Assembly (NCBI GenBank): GCA_004211235.1
Contig: SEEY01000190.1
Span: 1 to 7,214, forward strand
Source of the DNA: Rubrivivax sp.
GTDB lineage: Bacteria > Pseudomonadota > Gammaproteobacteria > Burkholderiales > Burkholderiaceae
DNA length: 7,214 nt
Reading direction: 5' to 3'
A model generated the notes under the pieces. The model made no database searches, was not told the DNA's origin, and saw only the letters and a list, made by a program, of their open reading frames with translations. A program made the position numbers and the translations under genes. Position 1 is the stretch's first letter; every line of letters starts with the position of its first letter. Below, in pieces: positions 4,699-7,214 of the stretch.

Positions 4699-7092
4699 AT
4701 GTGGACACCCGCCCCGCTGCCGCCCGATGAAGATCACCGCCTGGCCCGGCTGGCGGCACTGGGCGTGATGGACACGGACGCCGAGCCGCTGTTCGACCAC
4801 CTGACTGCGCTTGCCGCGCAGATCTGCGCCACGCCGGTCGCGCTGCTCGGGCTGATGGACGAGCGCCGCCAGTGGCTGAAGTCGGCAGTCGGTTTCGGCC
4901 GCAGCGAGACACCGCGCGCGCTGACCTTCTGTGCCTACACGCTGCTGGCCGACGGCTTGGTCGAAGTGCAGGACGCGCGGCTGGACGCGCGTTTCGCCGA
5001 CCATCCCGACGTGCTCGCCGAGCCCTCGCTGCGCTTCTACGCAGGCGTGCCCATCCGCCTGGACGACGGCAGCCACCCGGGCACCCTGTGCGTGGTGGAC
5101 TTTCGCCCGCGCGAACTGACAGAACTGCAGCGCGAGGCCTTGACGCGCCTGGCCCGTGCGGCCGCGGATGCGCTGTCGGTGCGCGAGCGTGCGCTCCGCA
5201 GCGTCGAGGCGCAGCACAAGAGCGAGCTGCGCTGGCAGGTGCTGGCCGAGTCGGCGCCGCTGGGCATCTACCAGACGGACGCCGACGGCCTGTGCCTGTA
5301 CGTCAACCCGGCCTGGGAGCGCCTGTACGGCATCACGCTGGCGGACAGCCTGGGTGACGGCTGGGGCGCCACGCTGCATCCGGACGATGGCCCGGCCGTC
5401 TTCACGACGTGGCGGCAGTCGGCGGCGCAGCGGCTGCCCTTCGAGATGAGCTATCGCATCCGCCGCCCCGCGCGAGCCGGTGGCGGCGAGCGTCAGGTCC
5501 ATTCGCGCGCCCAGCCGCTGCTCGCGCCGGACGGCAGCCTGCGCGGCTTCGTCGGCATCGTCGAAGACGTGACCGACCGCCTGGCCGCGCAGCGCGAGCT
5601 GCACGAAAGCAAGGCGCTGCTGGACCGCACGGGGCGCGTCGCCGGCGTGGGTGGCTGGAGCCTGGACCTGCGCACGCAGGAACTGGTCTGGAGCGACCAG
5701 ACTTGCCGCATCCACGACCGCGAGCCCGGCCACCGCCCGACGGTGGAGGAGTCCTTCGGCTACTTCCCGCCCGAGGCGCGCACGGCTCTCGAGGCCGCCG
5801 TGCAACGCGGCATCAGCCACGGCGAGCCGTGGAGCCTGGAGCTGCCGCTGGTGACGGCCCGGGGCCGCAACATCTGGGTGCTGGCGCAGGGCCAGGTCGA
5901 CTGGCAGGACGGCGTGCCCGTGCGGCTCGTGGGCGCCTGCCAGGACGTCACCGAGCATCACCGCGCCGCGGCCGAGCTTGAGCACAGCCGTCAGCGCCTG
6001 CGCGCGCTGTACGAATCGACGCCGGCGCTGATGCATTCGGTCGACGCGCAGGGGCGCATCCTCAGCGTCTCGGACCGCTGGCTGGAGCGGCTCGGCTATC
6101 GACGCGAGCAAGTCGTGGGCCGCGTGCTCGACAGCTTCCTGACGCCCGAGTCCGGCCGCCGCCTGCGCGAGGTCTACCGCCCGGCCATGTGGCGGGACGG
6201 GCATGTCGACGACTGCCCCGTGCAGCTGATGTGTGCCGATGGCCAGCTGCGCGACGTGCTCGTGTCGGCCGTGGCGGAATACGACATCGAAGGCCGGCCC
6301 GTGCGTGCGCAGGCGCTGGTGGAGGACATCACCGAGGACCTCAAGCGCCGCGCGGAGCTGGCCGAGGAGCAGCAGATGCGCCGCCAGACGGAGCGCCATG
6401 TGCAGGAGCTGGACCAGCTGCTGCGCGAGCGCTCGGAGATGCTGGATGTGCTGGCCCACGAGGTGCGGCAGCCGCTCAACAACGCCAGCGCGGCGCTGCA
6501 GAGTGCGGCCGCCAGCCTGGCCGGCCGTGGCGAGCGCCTGGCCCAGGAGCGCCTGACGCGCGCCCAGGCCGTGCTCGGCCAAGTGCTCGCGGGTGTCGAC
6601 AACACGCTGGCGGCGGCGAGCCTGCTGGCCGGTGGCGGGCGCATCGCACGGGTGGACACCGACATCGACACCCTGATCGCCGTCACCATCGCCGACCTCC
6701 CGCGCGAGCAGCGCAGTCGCGTCGCCGTGCATCGCCACACGGCCACGCGCACGGCGCTGATGGACATGAGCCTGCTGCGGCTGGCCCTGCGCAACCTGCT
6801 GTCCAACGCGCTGAAGTACGCACCGGGCGTCAGCACGGTCGCGCTGCACGTGATGGATTTCGATGAGCCGCCGGCGCTGCAGTTCGAGGTCGCGGACGCG
6901 GGCGGCGGCATCCCGCGCGAGCTGCTGCCGCGCCTGTTCACCCGCGGCGCCCGCGGCGGCGGTGCCGAATCGGCGCACGGACTGGGCCTGTACATCGTGC
7001 GCCGCGTGATGGATTTGCATGGCGGCCGCGCCGAACTGCTGCGCACCGGGCCGCTGGGCACCGTGATGCGGCTGACACTGCCGCAGGAATGA
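4699..7092 (+). CDS. Soluble GAF-PAS-PAS-PAS sensor histidine kinase
   Basis: The 797-residue kinase has no transmembrane segment or signal peptide, so it probably senses a cytoplasmic cue. Domains in order: GAF (about 20-160), entered by LPPDEDHRLARLAALGVMD, a phrase typical of the N-terminus of such GAF kinases; PAS1 (about 175-293, with HPDD and closing EDVTD); PAS2 (about 304-419, PAS_3-like, with GGWSLDL and closing QDVTE); PAS3 (about 434-546, closing EDITED); a charged coiled coil (about 549-585); HisKA dimerisation with phospho-acceptor His587 in LAHEVRQPLNN; and HATPase_c (about 690-795). The ATPase shows N-box Asn703 (LLSNALKYAP), G1 box DAGGGIP starting at Asp733, and G2 box HGLGLYIV with Gly761 and Gly763. 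All residues needed for autophosphorylation are present. No receiver or HPt domain is fused, so a separate response regulator is expected. The start at 4699 is chosen because the conserved GAF N-terminus begins there; the upstream open frame runs into the divergent gene's coding region. Signal and partner cannot be read from sequence. Confidence 0.92.
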   Translation: MWTPAPLPPDEDHRLARLAALGVMDTDAEPLFDHLTALAAQICATPVALLGLMDERRQWLKSAVGFGRSETPRALTFCAYTLLADGLVEVQDARLDARFADHPDVLAEPSLRFYAGVPIRLDDGSHPGTLCVVDFRPRELTELQREALTRLARAAADALSVRERALRSVEAQHKSELRWQVLAESAPLGIYQTDADGLCLYVNPAWERLYGITLADSLGDGWGATLHPDDGPAVFTTWRQSAAQRLPFEMSYRIRRPARAGGGERQVHSRAQPLLAPDGSLRGFVGIVEDVTDRLAAQRELHESKALLDRTGRVAGVGGWSLDLRTQELVWSDQTCRIHDREPGHRPTVEESFGYFPPEARTALEAAVQRGISHGEPWSLELPLVTARGRNIWVLAQGQVDWQDGVPVRLVGACQDVTEHHRAAAELEHSRQRLRALYESTPALMHSVDAQGRILSVSDRWLERLGYRREQVVGRVLDSFLTPESGRRLREVYRPAMWRDGHVDDCPVQLMCADGQLRDVLVSAVAEYDIEGRPVRAQALVEDITEDLKRRAELAEEQQMRRQTERHVQELDQLLRERSEMLDVLAHEVRQPLNNASAALQSAAASLAGRGERLAQERLTRAQAVLGQVLAGVDNTLAAASLLAGGGRIARVDTDIDTLIAVTIADLPREQRSRVAVHRHTATRTALMDMSLLRLALRNLLSNALKYAPGVSTVALHVMDFDEPPALQFEVADAGGGIPRELLPRLFTRGARGGGAESAHGLGLYIVRRVMDLHGGRAELLRTGPLGTVMRLTLPQE

Positions 7093-7110
7093 CCGGCTTC
7101 GCCAAGGATT

Positions 7111-7141
7111 TCCTGCCCGCGCTCGCGCGCTGAAGGCAGGA
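7111..7141 (+). terminator. Inverted repeat downstream of the kinase gene, possible terminator
   Basis: TCCTGCC at 7111-7117 pairs perfectly with GGCAGGA at 7135-7141. The 17-nt loop is itself rich in GCGC repeats and may fold further. It begins 18 nt after the kinase stop and precedes the next candidate gene. No T-run follows, so it would be an atypical or Rho-assisted terminator, or a 3'-stabilising stem. Confidence 0.35.
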
Positions 7142-7204
7142 CGACTGCAGAGCACGTATCGTGTCAGACCGCCGCCGGCCCCCACGCACAACCGAGAGCA
7201 GGTA

Positions 7205-7214
7205 ATGCCCGACA
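7205..7214 (+). CDS. Possible start of a downstream gene (3' end outside window)
   Basis: An ATG at 7205 begins MPD and runs off the window edge. It is preceded by a purine-rich GAGAG (7194-7198), 6 nt upstream, which fits a ribosome binding site, and by 112 nt without a gene after the kinase stop. No function can be inferred from three and a third codons. A response-regulator partner for the kinase would be a natural occupant, but nothing visible shows that. Confidence 0.35.

Noticed and set aside
7157..7162. TATCGT as a -10 element for the gene starting at 7205
   Set aside because: No -35-like hexamer is present at 16-18 nt spacing, and the match is too weak to list as a feature.
4594..7191. 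865-codon open frame antisense to the histidine kinase gene
   Set aside because: It mirrors the kinase gene almost exactly. The predicted protein is dominated by Ala, Arg, Gln and His with no recognisable domain, as expected for an antisense shadow in GC-rich DNA where stop codons are scarce. The plus strand encodes a complete, motif-rich kinase.

Overview
The window is uniformly GC-rich, with strong G/C third-position bias and long spurious open frames on the opposite strand. Its gene content points to a betaproteobacterium of the order Burkholderiales, probably near the Rubrivivax/Roseateles/Methylibium group. The main reasons are an orphan Bug/TctC-type periplasmic binding protein and a PAS-rich sensor kinase of a style common there. 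The assignment is inference from gene style, not from a marker gene.

Layout, left to right. (1) The 3' end of a receiver (REC) domain protein, most likely the tail of a hybrid histidine kinase. (2) A two-gene plus-strand operon: a Bug-family solute-binding protein with a tandem Leu-Pro-Ala repeat in its signal peptide, then, 2 nt downstream, a malonyl-CoA synthetase (MatB). (3) A hairpin-bearing gap of 117 nt and a 131-residue unrecognised protein with two predicted membrane helices. (4) On the minus strand, a secreted PAP2/vanadium-haloperoxidase-like protein whose stop codon interlocks with that of the small membrane protein in one CTAG. (5) A 135-nt divergent intergenic region with a candidate promoter, an inverted repeat in that promoter's spacer and a hairpin covering the ribosome binding site. 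(6) A soluble GAF-PAS-PAS-PAS histidine kinase on the plus strand. (7) A short hairpin-containing gap and the first four codons of a probable next gene.

How the genes may work together. The binding protein and MatB form a plausible uptake-and-activation unit for malonate or a related dicarboxylate: the binding protein captures the acid in the periplasm and MatB converts it to the CoA thioester. No membrane transport subunits and no malonyl-CoA decarboxylase lie in the window. The kinase is probably cytoplasmic and has no receiver domain, so its partner regulator lies elsewhere.

The most unusual item is the haloperoxidase-like protein. It keeps the Lys/Arg/Arg/His oxyanion-binding frame of the superfamily, but the catalytic histidine of the PSGH motif is glycine and the Asp usually found after the last His is serine. 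It may be a repurposed oxyanion-binding protein or an enzyme with altered chemistry. I saw no rRNA, tRNA, insertion sequence, CRISPR array, phage gene or replication origin.
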